This document shows, in pieces, positions 29,714-43,041 of a DNA stretch of 64,000 nt. The stretch is taken from the NCBI RefSeq assembly GCF_026041215.1, contig NZ_JAPEIQ010000021.1, forward strand, positions 186,001 to 250,000, given 5' to 3'. Under the pieces are notes generated by a model that ran no database searches, had not been told where the DNA came from, and saw only the letters and a program-made list of their open reading frames with translations. The stretch is from Hoyosella sp. YIM 151337. GTDB lineage: Bacteria; Actinomycetota; Actinomycetes; Mycobacteriales; Mycobacteriaceae. Position 1 is the stretch's first letter; each line of letters opens with the position of its first letter. The position numbers and the translations under genes were made by a program.

Positions 29714-29782
29714 AATCCACCTACGGAGGTCACACGAAACGGCCGATTTCAGGCCGTTCTGGTTGACTCCCGCAGTTGGATT
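29714..29782. repeat. 69-bp inverted-repeat element, copy A
   Basis: Arms 29714-29732 and 29764-29782 (19 bp each) are complementary at 15 of 19 positions. The 31-bp centre contains a perfect 7-bp hairpin AACGGCC/GGCCGTT (29738-29744, 29752-29758). The right arm lies inside the 3' end of the DUF418 gene and encodes its last residues (IQLREST). With copy B it brackets that gene. The inner hairpin may end transcription of the convergent sigma and DUF418 genes. Confidence 0.75.
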
Positions 29783-30963
29783 TGTGACCGGGATGCACGC
29801 GACAGCAGTCGTTCAAGTGGACCCTGGCTGAAGAACAGCGACCATGTCCATGCCACGATCAGTGGCACCGCGAGAAACAGCGCGAACTGGAATCCGCTCA
29901 AGGACAGTGTTCCGGTAATCGTCAGCAGCCACAGTGCGACGATGTGCCCCGCGTAGACGGTCAAGGGCATGCGTCCGAGCGCGCTCAACGGCGCTACCAA
30001 CAACCGCGGTGCGAAGCGAGCGAACGCGATCGAAGCGGCGATCACTATGATCGCGACACCGGTGCTGCCGAGGATGTCGAAGGGTGTGCCTGCGTGCGGG
30101 AAAGCGATGAACAGCCATCGCCAGTCATGTGTACTGACCGTCCCCATCATTCCGTGCTGTGCGAAGAACGTGAAGAGTTCATTACCCGCCCCCGGCTGAA
30201 GATCATCGAGCCCCTGGACGAGGGCGGCTTTCATTCCGAAGGCGTGCAACGCGAGATAAGACCCCCCGTAACCCGCCGCAGCCAGCAGACTGCCCGCTCC
30301 CAGCAGCGCGGGCCACGCACCATTCCGGCCAGTTCCCCACCGGCCAACAGCCAAACCAGCCAGCACAAATGGGATCCATGTGAGCACGGGGTACATTCCG
30401 TCGATCAACAGTATGCGCAACGAAGCCAATACACCGTCGAGTGACATGAATGCGTCAAGCGTGACTGTCCCGCCAAGGGTGTCGGTGGGCGGCAGCACCC
30501 GCCCGCGCACGAGGAAAGAAACAACGGGTGCGACGAGCGCCGTTACCGCAGCGAGTAAAGCCACACGTTGCCACGACCACGCCAACAACGGGGTGACCAC
30601 CCAGAACAGCACGGCATACGTCGCGAGGATCACCACCACCGGCGTCCCGAGGAGCATCAGCGCAATACCCAGCACGAACAGAAGCGCGCCGCGGATGACA
30701 ATACCGCGCCGATCGCTGCGCAGCTTATCGCCCCGATGCACTTCCGCACCGCCGCTCAGGAGTGCGAGAGACACACCTGCGAGCACGGCGAAAAGAACTG
30801 ATGCCCGGCCGGTGAAGGGGGCGAGATACTGCGGCGCAAGGACACCCATGCCGGTATGCACGGTGATCATTCCGAGCACAGCAAGTGCTCGCGCGACGTC
30901 AATACCAGCGATGCGCTCGCTGCGAACCGAGTTGGGTTCGAAAGTGGTAGCGGCGGTGGCCAC
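29749..30963 (-). CDS. DUF418/HGSNAT-like multi-pass membrane protein
   Basis: A 404-residue membrane protein with about ten hydrophobic segments. The N-terminal signature RIAGIDVARALAVLGMITVH and the C-terminal block LGRMPLTVYAGHIVALW identify the DUF418/HGSNAT-like membrane acyltransferase superfamily. A donor and acceptor cannot be assigned. The GTG start at 30963 follows TTGGAG. The last eleven codons lie in repeat copy A, so the native C terminus may have been replaced. The gene is bracketed by copies A and B of the 69-bp element. Confidence 0.8.
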   Translation of the reverse strand: MATAATTFEPNSVRSERIAGIDVARALAVLGMITVHTGMGVLAPQYLAPFTGRASVLFAVLAGVSLALLSGGAEVHRGDKLRSDRRGIVIRGALLFVLGIALMLLGTPVVVILATYAVLFWVVTPLLAWSWQRVALLAAVTALVAPVVSFLVRGRVLPPTDTLGGTVTLDAFMSLDGVLASLRILLIDGMYPVLTWIPFVLAGLAVGRWGTGRNGAWPALLGAGSLLAAAGYGGSYLALHAFGMKAALVQGLDDLQPGAGNELFTFFAQHGMMGTVSTHDWRWLFIAFPHAGTPFDILGSTGVAIIVIAASIAFARFAPRLLVAPLSALGRMPLTVYAGHIVALWLLTITGTLSLSGFQFALFLAVPLIVAWTWSLFFSQGPLERLLSRASRSQIQLRESTRTA

Positions 30964-31081
30964 GGCAACTCCAATTCTGAGTGGATGCGGTGGCCTTGAC
31001 GCTATTGGGGGAACGCACCGAATTCGCCGGCCTAGAGACCGATTTCGGTGTCATACCACGGGACGACTGCCGCCCCTCTGC

Positions 31082-31150
31082 AATCCAACTACGGGAGTCA
31101 ACGGAAACGACCGGAAAACCGGACTTTCAGGTGACTCCCGTAGATGGATT
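31082..31150. repeat. 69-bp inverted-repeat element, copy B
   Basis: The arms AATCCAACTACGGGAGTCA (31082-31100) and TGACTCCCGTAGATGGATT (31132-31150) are complementary at 18 of 19 positions around a 31-bp centre. This is the best-preserved of the three copies. It lies in the 212-bp gap between the DUF418 gene start and the isocitrate dehydrogenase stop and could fold at the 3' end of the latter transcript. Confidence 0.8.
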
Positions 31151-31175
31151 CGGAGGCAGGGGGCGAGGGCAGGTA

Positions 31176-33413
<2,238 letters not shown>

Positions 33414-33605
33414 GGTCCTTCTTCCCGCTTTAGCGCTTATCCGTGTCTAGGCATTGTGTGCCAAGTGCGGCAACCATGTTACGGCAGCGAGATATGGCCC
33501 ACCTAACAAAGGGTGAGCTGATGGGAGTGCTCACACAATTGGCGAATGCGCTGTGAAACGGGCGTAACACTGCGCTAAAAAACGCGCCCAGCGTCGGCAC
33601 GCGAG

Positions 33606-34241
33606 CTACTTCGTCAGCCCAAACTCAGCGAGTTCGACGAGCCCGTCAAGCGCGTCAGCAAACACCTGTACCCGAGCGTGCATACCGGGCGCAGCAAGCA
33701 GTGCGTACCTGTCGGCATCCCCAAGCGGCACGCGGTCGGCCAGCGAGTACAAATGAAGAGCTGGATCCTCAGGCAGACCGCCGAGTTCAGGTACGCGCGG
33801 TGACGGGACATGCTGTTTCCCAGCGAGGCGAGCGAGCAGGCTGTATAGCTCGGCGATGCGCGCGCTGAAATGCTGGAAGTCAGCGGCGGTGAAGTCACGG
33901 TCCTCATCAGGCCATTCCTCGACCTCGGCTCGCGGATACGGGTCGTCGGGGAGCCATCGTCGTATCCTGATCCGTGAACGGCCCCGGCAGTCGAGTGCGA
34001 TGCGCCCACCGCCGAGATCAACGTGCGCCACGATCTCAGCTTTAGTGCCGATGTCGTTGCGCAGATCGCCTCCGCCAACCTCGGCACCACGGGCAATAAG
34101 TACCTCACCGAAAAACGGCCCGCCCGGGGCGGCGAGGCAGTCCCGAACCAGTTCCTGGTAACGCGGCTCGAAGACATGCAACGGCAGGCGTCCGCCGGGC
34201 AACAAAGCCATACCAAGCGGAAACATCGGCGAAACCGTCAT
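33606..34241 (-). CDS. Lon protease N-terminal (substrate-binding) domain protein
   Basis: A stand-alone Lon N-domain protein of about 211 residues. The signature is SPMFPLGMALLPGGRLPLHVFEPRYQELVRDCL, followed by FGEVLIARGAEVGGGD and VDLGGGRIALDCRGRSRIRIRRWLPDDPYPRAEVE. The AAA ATPase and Ser-Lys protease domains of Lon are absent. Such proteins may bind unfolded substrates. ATG 34241 follows GAGGGA; a GTG at 34259 is an alternative start. The AAA gene lies just upstream. Confidence 0.85.
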   Translation of the reverse strand: MTVSPMFPLGMALLPGGRLPLHVFEPRYQELVRDCLAAPGGPFFGEVLIARGAEVGGGDLRNDIGTKAEIVAHVDLGGGRIALDCRGRSRIRIRRWLPDDPYPRAEVEEWPDEDRDFTAADFQHFSARIAELYSLLARLAGKQHVPSPRVPELGGLPEDPALHLYSLADRVPLGDADRYALLAAPGMHARVQVFADALDGLVELAEFGLTK

Positions 34242-34276
34242 TGCACCAGCATCCCTCACTTGCCGTGTTCCGGCAT

Positions 34277-35464
34277 TCAGTCTGATTGACTTCGCAGATA
34301 TCGGCCGAAATGCGGAACAGTGAACCCGATCGAACCACGCTCAGCGGAGTAGATCAGGCCCTTCTTGATCAATCCGTCCCGGGACGGGGAGAGCGAGGCG
34401 GGGCGCCGGCCGAGATGCTTCGCGATTTCCGCGGTGAGCACAGGGCCGTCGTCGCCAGCGAGATCCGCCATCGCCCGCATGTATTCCCGTTCTGCGGGTG
34501 TCGCGCGCTCATACCTGGAACCGAAGAATCCAACTGCGAGTTCTTCCTCTGCGTCGGGCGCGGCGACCCGCACATCGTTGGCAGTGATCGGCGACTGCGC
34601 CGCCATGTCCCAGGTCGCTTTGCCGTACGCCTGCACAAAGTAGGGATACCCGTCCGCGGCCGCGTACAGCGCGTCGAGCGCGTCAGGCTCGAAGGTCACG
34701 TCTTCACGTTCGGCAGGCGCCAGCAGCGCGAGGTCGAACGCGTCCCGGTCGAGCCGGTCAATACGGTGGTACGCGAAGAGTCGTTCGGAATAGCTTTTCG
34801 ATGCGGACAACACAGCCGGAACATGTGGCAGCCCAGCACCAACCACGATGAGCGGTGCGCCCAGTTGGCTGAGTTCGTGGCAAGCGGCGCACAGGGCAGA
34901 GACGTCCGCGGCGCCGAGGTCCTGAATTTCATCGATAAAGATCGCAATCCCGACGCCCACATCCTGCGCCAGCGATGCCGCGTCGACGAGCAACTCCAAA
35001 AGGTCGATTTCGATATCGCCGGAATCTGCGCGTCCCTTAGCGACAGGAACGTCGATTCCGGGCTGCCACTTCTCACGCATACCCTTGTCGGCTGACGCCC
35101 GAAGTGCGAACGCTTTGAGTACGCCGAGGAACTCATCGACCCGCTCTGGGTCACGGTGCGCTGCAGCGATTTCCCGGATCGCCATGTGCAGAGCTGACGA
35201 AAAGGGCCGACGCAGTTCTTGATCGGGCCGGGCTTCAATCTTTCCCGTCCCCCAGCCGCGGCTGATCGCCGCGGACCGCATCTGGTTGAGCAGCACCGTT
35301 TTTCCGACACCGCGCAGGCCGGTCAGCATGACGCTGCGTTCGGGACGGCCACGCGCTATGCGCTCGAGAACAACGTCGAACGCAGTCAGTTGCCGTGTCC
35401 GACCGGCAAGTTCGGGTGGCTTTTGCCCGGCCCCTGGAGCGTAGGGGTTGCGCACTGGGTCCAT
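34277..35464 (-). CDS. AAA-family ATP-binding protein with C-terminal winged helix (Orc1/Cdc6-like)
   Basis: A 395-residue P-loop ATPase of the STAND/Orc-like kind. Walker A is GLRGVGKTVLLNQM (about 49-62), Walker B is IAIFIDEIQDL, and sensor-like VVGAGLPHV follows. The C-terminal domain (AKHLGRRPASLSPSRDGLIKKGLIYSAERGSIGFTVPHFGRYL) is a winged helix with a final strand typical of this prokaryotic family. Its biological role is not defined; some members act as defence or regulatory ATPases. It lies 35 bp upstream of the Lon-N protein, on the same strand. Confidence 0.8.
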   Translation of the reverse strand: MDPVRNPYAPGAGQKPPELAGRTRQLTAFDVVLERIARGRPERSVMLTGLRGVGKTVLLNQMRSAAISRGWGTGKIEARPDQELRRPFSSALHMAIREIAAAHRDPERVDEFLGVLKAFALRASADKGMREKWQPGIDVPVAKGRADSGDIEIDLLELLVDAASLAQDVGVGIAIFIDEIQDLGAADVSALCAACHELSQLGAPLIVVGAGLPHVPAVLSASKSYSERLFAYHRIDRLDRDAFDLALLAPAEREDVTFEPDALDALYAAADGYPYFVQAYGKATWDMAAQSPITANDVRVAAPDAEEELAVGFFGSRYERATPAEREYMRAMADLAGDDGPVLTAEIAKHLGRRPASLSPSRDGLIKKGLIYSAERGSIGFTVPHFGRYLRSQSD

Positions 35465-35541
35465 GGCGCCACCGTATCGCCGGCGCTACGAATATCTACG
35501 ACTTTCTATGGTGTGTTCTAGAGATAGTGAGATTTCTGTGA

Positions 35542-36375
35542 TCAGTCCGGGATAAGACCTTCCACAGCGCTGATCAACTCACCCCCGACGAGCATGTGCG
35601 GGTCGTTATGTCCCACGCCTGGCAGAACGACGGTGCTGTTGAGGTTCTTTGCCGCATCCGCCACCTTTGCGCTCATCTCAGCGGGAACGATGTCGTCAGA
35701 CGTGCCGTACACCACGACGATGGGCACCGTGATCTTCCGTACCGCATCAACGACGCGGAACCGGTCGCGCAAGAAGAACTGGACCGGCAGCCGTGGGTAA
35801 TGCAGCTTTCCGACCTCTACCAAATCTGTGAACGGTGATCGGAGGACTACGCCGCCGGGCGGGTAGCGCAGTGCCAGTTCCGCGACTACACCGCATCCGA
35901 GGCTCTCACCGAAATAGATCATCCGTTCGGGCTCGACGCCACGGTTTTTCCGGAGGTACCAATACGCAGCGCGAACATCGAGGGCGAGGCCCTGCTCGGA
36001 CGGCTGGCCTGGGTTGCCTCCGTAGCCGCGGTAGTCGAGCAGCAGCGTTGCGATTCCGCGACGCGCGAGTTTCGCCGCGAGCGGCGCGCGGTCCGCCCGG
36101 CTACCAGCGTTGCCATGCGCCATCAGCACCGTGACGTTGCGGTCTGCGGCTCCACTAGACGGCCGCACATACCAGGCACGCAGAGTCAGACCGTCGTCGG
36201 TGGTGAATTGAACATCTTCAGCACTGCTCACAACGCTGGCTGCTGGCGGGATCGGCAGCGCATCGGGATAGTAGATGAGCCTGCGCTGCATCGACCACGC
36301 CGCTGAACCTGCAAAAGCGAGACCCAGACCGCCAAAAGCGGCGCCGCGCCGCCATATTCCCCCAGTACCAGCCAT
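35542..36375 (-). CDS. Alpha/beta hydrolase with N-terminal membrane anchor
   Basis: A serine hydrolase of about 277 residues. The first 25 residues form a single hydrophobic anchor (GAAFGGLGLAFAGSAAW). The catalytic triad is visible: Ser in FGESLGC, Asp in YGTSDDIVP and His in GVGHNDPH, with the oxyanion region MAHGNAGSR. It resembles the ABHD13/ABHD17-like hydrolases. ATG 36375 follows AGAGAGG. A GTG at 36444 and an ATG at 36426 are in frame but lack good ribosome binding sites. It is downstream of alkB but a hairpin separates them. Confidence 0.78.
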   Translation of the reverse strand: MAGTGGIWRRGAAFGGLGLAFAGSAAWSMQRRLIYYPDALPIPPAASVVSSAEDVQFTTDDGLTLRAWYVRPSSGAADRNVTVLMAHGNAGSRADRAPLAAKLARRGIATLLLDYRGYGGNPGQPSEQGLALDVRAAYWYLRKNRGVEPERMIYFGESLGCGVVAELALRYPPGGVVLRSPFTDLVEVGKLHYPRLPVQFFLRDRFRVVDAVRKITVPIVVVYGTSDDIVPAEMSAKVADAAKNLNSTVVLPGVGHNDPHMLVGGELISAVEGLIPD

Positions 36376-36472
36376 GTCGAGCTGCCTCTCTGACCAAGCG
36401 GAGGCAGCGTTGCCCCCGGCGCTCATCGTCCTCAGATCATCCACTATGCCGGGTTAGCGCGGTTACACGGGA

Positions 36473-36505
36473 GCCGGGCGGGTCTGTGTCACCGCAACGC
36501 CCGGC
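36473..36505 (-). terminator. Hairpin downstream of alkB
   Basis: A perfect 8-bp stem GCCGGGCG/CGCCCGGC (36473-36480 with 36498-36505) around a 17-base loop lies just after the alkB stop. No strong U tract follows. It is a candidate factor-assisted terminator between alkB and the hydrolase. Confidence 0.4.
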
Positions 36506-36520
36506 CCCAGGGCACGCGCC

Positions 36521-37744
36521 TCAGCCTGGCACTGCGACACCGAACTGAGCGTAGATCTTGTTCCGCTTGCGGGGATCGACGTTAACTTTGGTGATGTCGC
36601 CGTGGTAGTGCGCCAAAACCCGCTTGTCCATTACCCTCCGCCACAGTGGTGGCACGACCGCGAGAAGAATCATGGTCGCGTAACCGGCTGGGAGTTCGGG
36701 GGATTCCTGCATCGTCCGCAATGCCTGGTATCGCCGCGTCGGATTCGCGTGATGATCGCTATGGCGCTGCAGATGGTAAAGGAAGAGGTTGGTACAGATA
36801 CGGTCGCTATTCCAGCTGTGTGCCGGATTGCACCGCTCATACCGCCCGTTTGCGTCCTTCTGCCGGAGCAGCCCGTAATGCTCAAGGTAGTTCACCGCTT
36901 CGAGCAGTAAGAACCCGAAGACGGCCTGGATAACGAGGTAAGGAAGGACAGTCCAGATGGTGTAGCTCTCAATCACACTTGTCCAGCTGAGCACCTGCAG
37001 TGCGATCAGCGCAGCAGCCCACATGCCGATGCTCATTGCCCACGCATTGAGGACGTCGTTCTTAAGGGTCCAATGCGAGCGTCCTGATCTCGCGAAACGC
37101 TGCTGCTCAAGCTTCCAGCCAGATCGCACACTGCCGACGACGGTGCGCGGAAAGAATGCGTAGAGTGACTCACCAAAGCGCGCGGTTGCGGGATCCTCCG
37201 GCGTCGCGACCCGAACGTGATGCCCGCGATTGTGCTCAATATAGAAGTGACCGTATCCGCATTGGGCCAGGACGATACGGGAGAGCCAGCGCTCGAGGTT
37301 TTCTTTTTTATGGCCAAGTTCGTGCGCGACTGTGATACCGATACCTGCTGTCGACCCGACCGTCAGGGCCAGACCCACGCTATCGAGCACGCTCAAGTTG
37401 CCGCTCGCCCACAGCCACAATGCCAGAACGAACCCAGCGTATTGAAGCGGGAGATAAAGATACGTCACCCACCGGTACCACCGATCGTTTTCGAGTTCGG
37501 CTATGAACTCAGCTGGCGGGTTCTGGCCATCGTTGCCCAGTGCCACATCGATGACGGGGATCAGTACAAACACTACGATCGGGCCTGCCCACCACGCTAG
37601 CGAGTTGCCAGTAAGGGAGTACAAGCCCGCGGCAAGCAGGGGCGCCGTTGCGGGGATTAACGAAAAGAGCCAAAGATATCGCTTCCTGTCGCGCCAGCGC
37701 TCGAGATCTGCAGCCGCGCGGCCACGTCGCGTCACAGCGGTCAT
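36521..37744 (-). CDS. alkB: Alkane 1-monooxygenase
   Basis: A membrane-bound di-iron enzyme that hydroxylates n-alkanes at the terminal carbon with O2 and reduced rubredoxin. The 407 residues contain six hydrophobic segments. All His boxes are intact: HELGHKK, EHNRGHH and LQRHSDHH, plus the alkane-hydroxylase signature NYLEHYGLLR. No rubredoxin domain is fused at the C terminus, and no rubredoxin or rubredoxin reductase gene is adjacent, so electron partners must be encoded elsewhere. The ATG follows AGGCAGG. Confidence 0.95.
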   Translation of the reverse strand: MTAVTRRGRAAADLERWRDRKRYLWLFSLIPATAPLLAAGLYSLTGNSLAWWAGPIVVFVLIPVIDVALGNDGQNPPAEFIAELENDRWYRWVTYLYLPLQYAGFVLALWLWASGNLSVLDSVGLALTVGSTAGIGITVAHELGHKKENLERWLSRIVLAQCGYGHFYIEHNRGHHVRVATPEDPATARFGESLYAFFPRTVVGSVRSGWKLEQQRFARSGRSHWTLKNDVLNAWAMSIGMWAAALIALQVLSWTSVIESYTIWTVLPYLVIQAVFGFLLLEAVNYLEHYGLLRQKDANGRYERCNPAHSWNSDRICTNLFLYHLQRHSDHHANPTRRYQALRTMQESPELPAGYATMILLAVVPPLWRRVMDKRVLAHYHGDITKVNVDPRKRNKIYAQFGVAVPG

Positions 37745-37974
37745 GACAGAGACCTGCCTTCAGTCATGCGCCGGACTCCATTGTCCGGCGGCTAGGGCGT
37801 TAACTGTAGGCGGCAGTTCGTCAGGGAGATAGACATCAGAGCAATGGCTGTCGAAAGTGTGGACTAAGGTCCCTAGTTTTTGCGTTTAACATCACAGATT
37901 CAAAGCCGAGGGTCTGCTCAACAACCTCCGACAGGATCGAAAAGCGACTAATTCGAGCGCAAATTGAGGGATCC

Positions 37975-40395
<2,421 letters not shown>

Positions 40396-40481
40396 CGAGG
40401 ACGGCCGACACTTTGTCAACGACTGAGGTTTGCCCGGTCGGCCTGACTACTCAAATCTTTCGACCCGACGCAAGGACAACT

Positions 40482-40931
40482 ATGACTGTTCCTACCCTCT
40501 GGCTCGACGACATCAGCGTCGGTGACCGCTTCCGCACCGAGACCTACGAACTTGGCGCAGAGGCGATCATAGACTTCGCCAACGCATGGGACCCCCAACC
40601 GTTCCACCTCAGCGAAGACCTCGCACGGGACACCTTCTTCCAAGGTCTCGCGGCCAGCGGCTGGCACACCGCCGCGATCACCATGCGACTGCTCGTCACC
40701 AGTGGGTTGCCTTTGGCCACCGGCATCATCGGCGCCTCAATCGATCTGGCTTGGCCGACGCCCACTCGCCCCGGTGACCGGCTCCACGTGGACCTCGAGG
40801 TCACCGATGTCCGAGCCTCCCGATCCGATCCGAGCCGCGGATTCATCACCGCCGTCTACGACACTGTTAACCAGCACGGTGAGATCCGCCAGCACACCAC
40901 CGCACGGCTGCTGGCGTTCTCCCGGCCCTGA
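40482..40931 (+). CDS. MaoC-like hotdog dehydratase
   Basis: A 149-residue single hotdog-fold protein of the MaoC (R-specific enoyl-CoA hydratase) family. The hydratase-2 type motif is present (AIIDFANAWDPQPFHLSEDLARDTFFQGLAASGWHTAAITMRLL), with the Asp and His of the catalytic dyad. It probably hydrates an enoyl-CoA in the pathway of the island. ATG 40482 follows CAAGGA and lies about 85 bp after the -10-like element of site 1. It is the only plus-strand gene in this part of the island. Confidence 0.85.
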   Translation: MTVPTLWLDDISVGDRFRTETYELGAEAIIDFANAWDPQPFHLSEDLARDTFFQGLAASGWHTAAITMRLLVTSGLPLATGIIGASIDLAWPTPTRPGDRLHVDLEVTDVRASRSDPSRGFITAVYDTVNQHGEIRQHTTARLLAFSRP

Positions 40932-41002
40932 ACGCCGTCGTCTCACACAGCCGACGATCGGCCGAGTCACATCCCGTGATTCCGTGCTAGCAGGGCCACG
41001 AC

Positions 41003-41695
41003 TCACACTGTCGCCGGCACGCTAGCCGCCTTGGCGGCGTCGACGCGCTTGTTGTAGGCGTCGAATGCCCGGTACGCGCGGTAGTAGGCGAACATCTGCA
41101 AGCCCCACGTGGTCAGTGCGAGGGTGTAGAAGATCGTGCGCTCGGCGTCGTCGCCCGGGATGTCAACGAAGTCATAGGTCGCGGCGATGAGGAAGCCGCA
41201 AGCGGTGGCAATGCCGGCCCACACAGCGTGTCGGCGCTCGCCGATGTCCCACAGACGTTTCACGAAGTAGATCAGGAAGATCGTGGTGAGCACGTTGGCG
41301 ACCACGTAGAAGATCTTGCCGGAGAGACCGATCTCCTCGGCGTACCGACTGAGGATGAAGCCCGCGAAAGCAGCGAGGGCGAACACGCCGATATCGATAG
41401 CCGCGGATGGCTTGTACCGGTGGGTGACCTTCATTAGCCCGAGAACCAGGATCAGGGTGATGCCGATAGACCGAGAGAAGGCGTCCAGGAAGTACGCCAT
41501 GGAGTACATCGGACTGTCTTGGCCAGCCTGGAGGAGGGCGTAGATAAGGAAGTTTGTTCCCGAAGTCGCAACGATGATCCATTCGAGTCCGAGCAGGTAA
41601 TTTCTGAAGTTCCGGATGAATAGGACGCCGTATATGAAGCCGACGGCGATCATCCAAATGTCCGCGACCATGAAGAGTAGTTCCCAGATGGCCAT
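41003..41695 (-). CDS. Multi-pass membrane protein of unknown function in the catabolic island
   Basis: A 230-residue protein with six or seven hydrophobic segments (about 8-27, 36-57, 65-87, 99-117, 127-147, 156-174 and 184-203) and a positively charged C terminus. I recognise no transporter or enzyme motif. It follows the FAD oxidoreductase by 42 bp in the same direction, with AAGGAG ahead of the ATG. Its place in the island suggests uptake or membrane attachment of a pathway step, which is a guess. Confidence 0.65.
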   Translation of the reverse strand: MAIWELLFMVADIWMIAVGFIYGVLFIRNFRNYLLGLEWIIVATSGTNFLIYALLQAGQDSPMYSMAYFLDAFSRSIGITLILVLGLMKVTHRYKPSAAIDIGVFALAAFAGFILSRYAEEIGLSGKIFYVVANVLTTIFLIYFVKRLWDIGERRHAVWAGIATACGFLIAATYDFVDIPGDDAERTIFYTLALTTWGLQMFAYYRAYRAFDAYNKRVDAAKAASVPATV

Positions 41696-41737
41696 GATCT
41701 TCTCCTTGGGGGTGACACCAGCCGACCAGCGGCGTGG

Positions 41738-43036
41738 TCATTTCGTGAGGGTTGCCAAACGGTCGGAGGCGCGGTCCGCCAGCCAGCCCGCGTACAGCGC
41801 GGGGCCCCTGACGAGACTGGGCCAGAAGCGCTTGCGGCCGTGCCAGATTGCCGCCAGGTCGTCGTGCATCGGCGCACCGCCGATCCGGTCGGCCAGCAGA
41901 TGGCCCACGTACTGCGCCTGGGCGAACCCGTGGCCATTGCAGGCGAGCGAGTAGAGCACATTGTCGGAGGCCTCCCCGGCGACGGGAAGCCACGTGGAGC
42001 TCATGCCGATCCAGCCGCCCCATGCCTGCTGCGGCTTGACGTCGCGCAAGCCCGGGAAGCGCTCGCGGAATCCGCGGACGAGGTCATCGGCAACGTTTTG
42101 CGCGGGAGTGCGGTCCGGCAGTGGGTTTCGCCCGGTCTGAATACGGCGGGTGCCGAACACGATGGTGCCCCGTGGGGTGACGCGGTAGCTTTCGATGATC
42201 ATGTGCAGAGTGACCATCGGGGCGCGGCTGGTCCAGCCGATTTCGTCGAGTCGCTCGGGTGCCACCGGCTCGGTCTCGACCAGGGAGGTCCAGACGGGGG
42301 TCGCGAGGTTCTTCGGCGCGATGGAAAGGTCCGCGCTGTAAGCGTTGGTGGTCAGAATCGCCTTGCGGGCCCGAACCTTGCCGCCGGGGGTTTCGACGAT
42401 GACCCCTCCGGCGGTGTCGGTGACGTCGCGGGCGGGGGTGTGCTCGTAGACGCGCACACCGGCCCCGATCGTCGCGGCCCGCAGGCCGAGGACGAACTCA
42501 CCCGGATTGAGCGTGCCACCGACCCCCTCGCGCACTCCGCCCAGGAATCCGTCCGGAAGCCCCGCCGCACGCCCCTCGACGAACTCGGCCGCCGATCCGG
42601 CCTCAGTCATGGCCTTTGCGTTGCGGCGCGCCCTCCGCAGTTGCCCTTTGGAGACGGCGGCCATCACAATCCCGGCCCGCTGGTAGCCGCACTCGATTCC
42701 GTGATGGGTGATGGCATCCTCGGCGAAGTGCACCGCGTTCTCCGCGTACCGGTACAGGTTGCGCAGCCGCTCGGGTTTAAGCAGGAGTGCGAGCATCTGC
42801 GGATCGGCGGCGATCGAGTTCGTGATGTATCCGGCGTTGCGGGAGGTGGCGCCCCAGCCGAGTGTCTGCGCCTCGAGGAGCACCACGTCGACGCCCTTCT
42901 CGGCGAGGCGGAGCGCCGCCGACATGCCGCCCCCGCCACCGCCGATCACGACCACGTCGCAGTCGATGTCAGCGCTAAGGGGCTGTTCGATGATCGCGGG
43001 GGGCTTGGCCCAACCGGTCTCGTGGATCAGCTTCAT
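41738..43036 (-). CDS. FAD-dependent oxidoreductase of the DAO / gamma-glutamylputrescine oxidase type
   Basis: A 432-residue flavoenzyme of the D-amino-acid-oxidase superfamily. The FAD motif is CDVVVIGGGGGGMSAALRLAEKGVDVVLLEA (about 26-56), followed by GWGATSRNAGYI, where covalent or close flavin contact occurs in relatives, and GGWIGMSSTWLPVAGEA near the C terminus. It is closest in layout to PuuB, which oxidises gamma-glutamylated amines. The glutamine-synthetase-like and C26 genes at 52007 and 51237 supply the other steps of such a route. It lies 5 bp after the hotdog gene. Confidence 0.82.
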   Translation of the reverse strand: MKLIHETGWAKPPAIIEQPLSADIDCDVVVIGGGGGGMSAALRLAEKGVDVVLLEAQTLGWGATSRNAGYITNSIAADPQMLALLLKPERLRNLYRYAENAVHFAEDAITHHGIECGYQRAGIVMAAVSKGQLRRARRNAKAMTEAGSAAEFVEGRAAGLPDGFLGGVREGVGGTLNPGEFVLGLRAATIGAGVRVYEHTPARDVTDTAGGVIVETPGGKVRARKAILTTNAYSADLSIAPKNLATPVWTSLVETEPVAPERLDEIGWTSRAPMVTLHMIIESYRVTPRGTIVFGTRRIQTGRNPLPDRTPAQNVADDLVRGFRERFPGLRDVKPQQAWGGWIGMSSTWLPVAGEASDNVLYSLACNGHGFAQAQYVGHLLADRIGGAPMHDDLAAIWHGRKRFWPSLVRGPALYAGWLADRASDRLATLTK

Positions 43037-43041
43037 CGCCG

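Noticed and set aside
34535-34546. AATCCAACTGCG match to the repeat arm inside the AAA ATPase gene
   Set aside because: Only 12 bases match, there is no second arm at the expected distance, and the stretch is normal coding sequence.
37880-37905. Small stem GGAC/GTCC followed by T5 on the plus strand
   Set aside because: The stem is only four pairs and both flanking genes are on the minus strand, so it is not a credible terminator.
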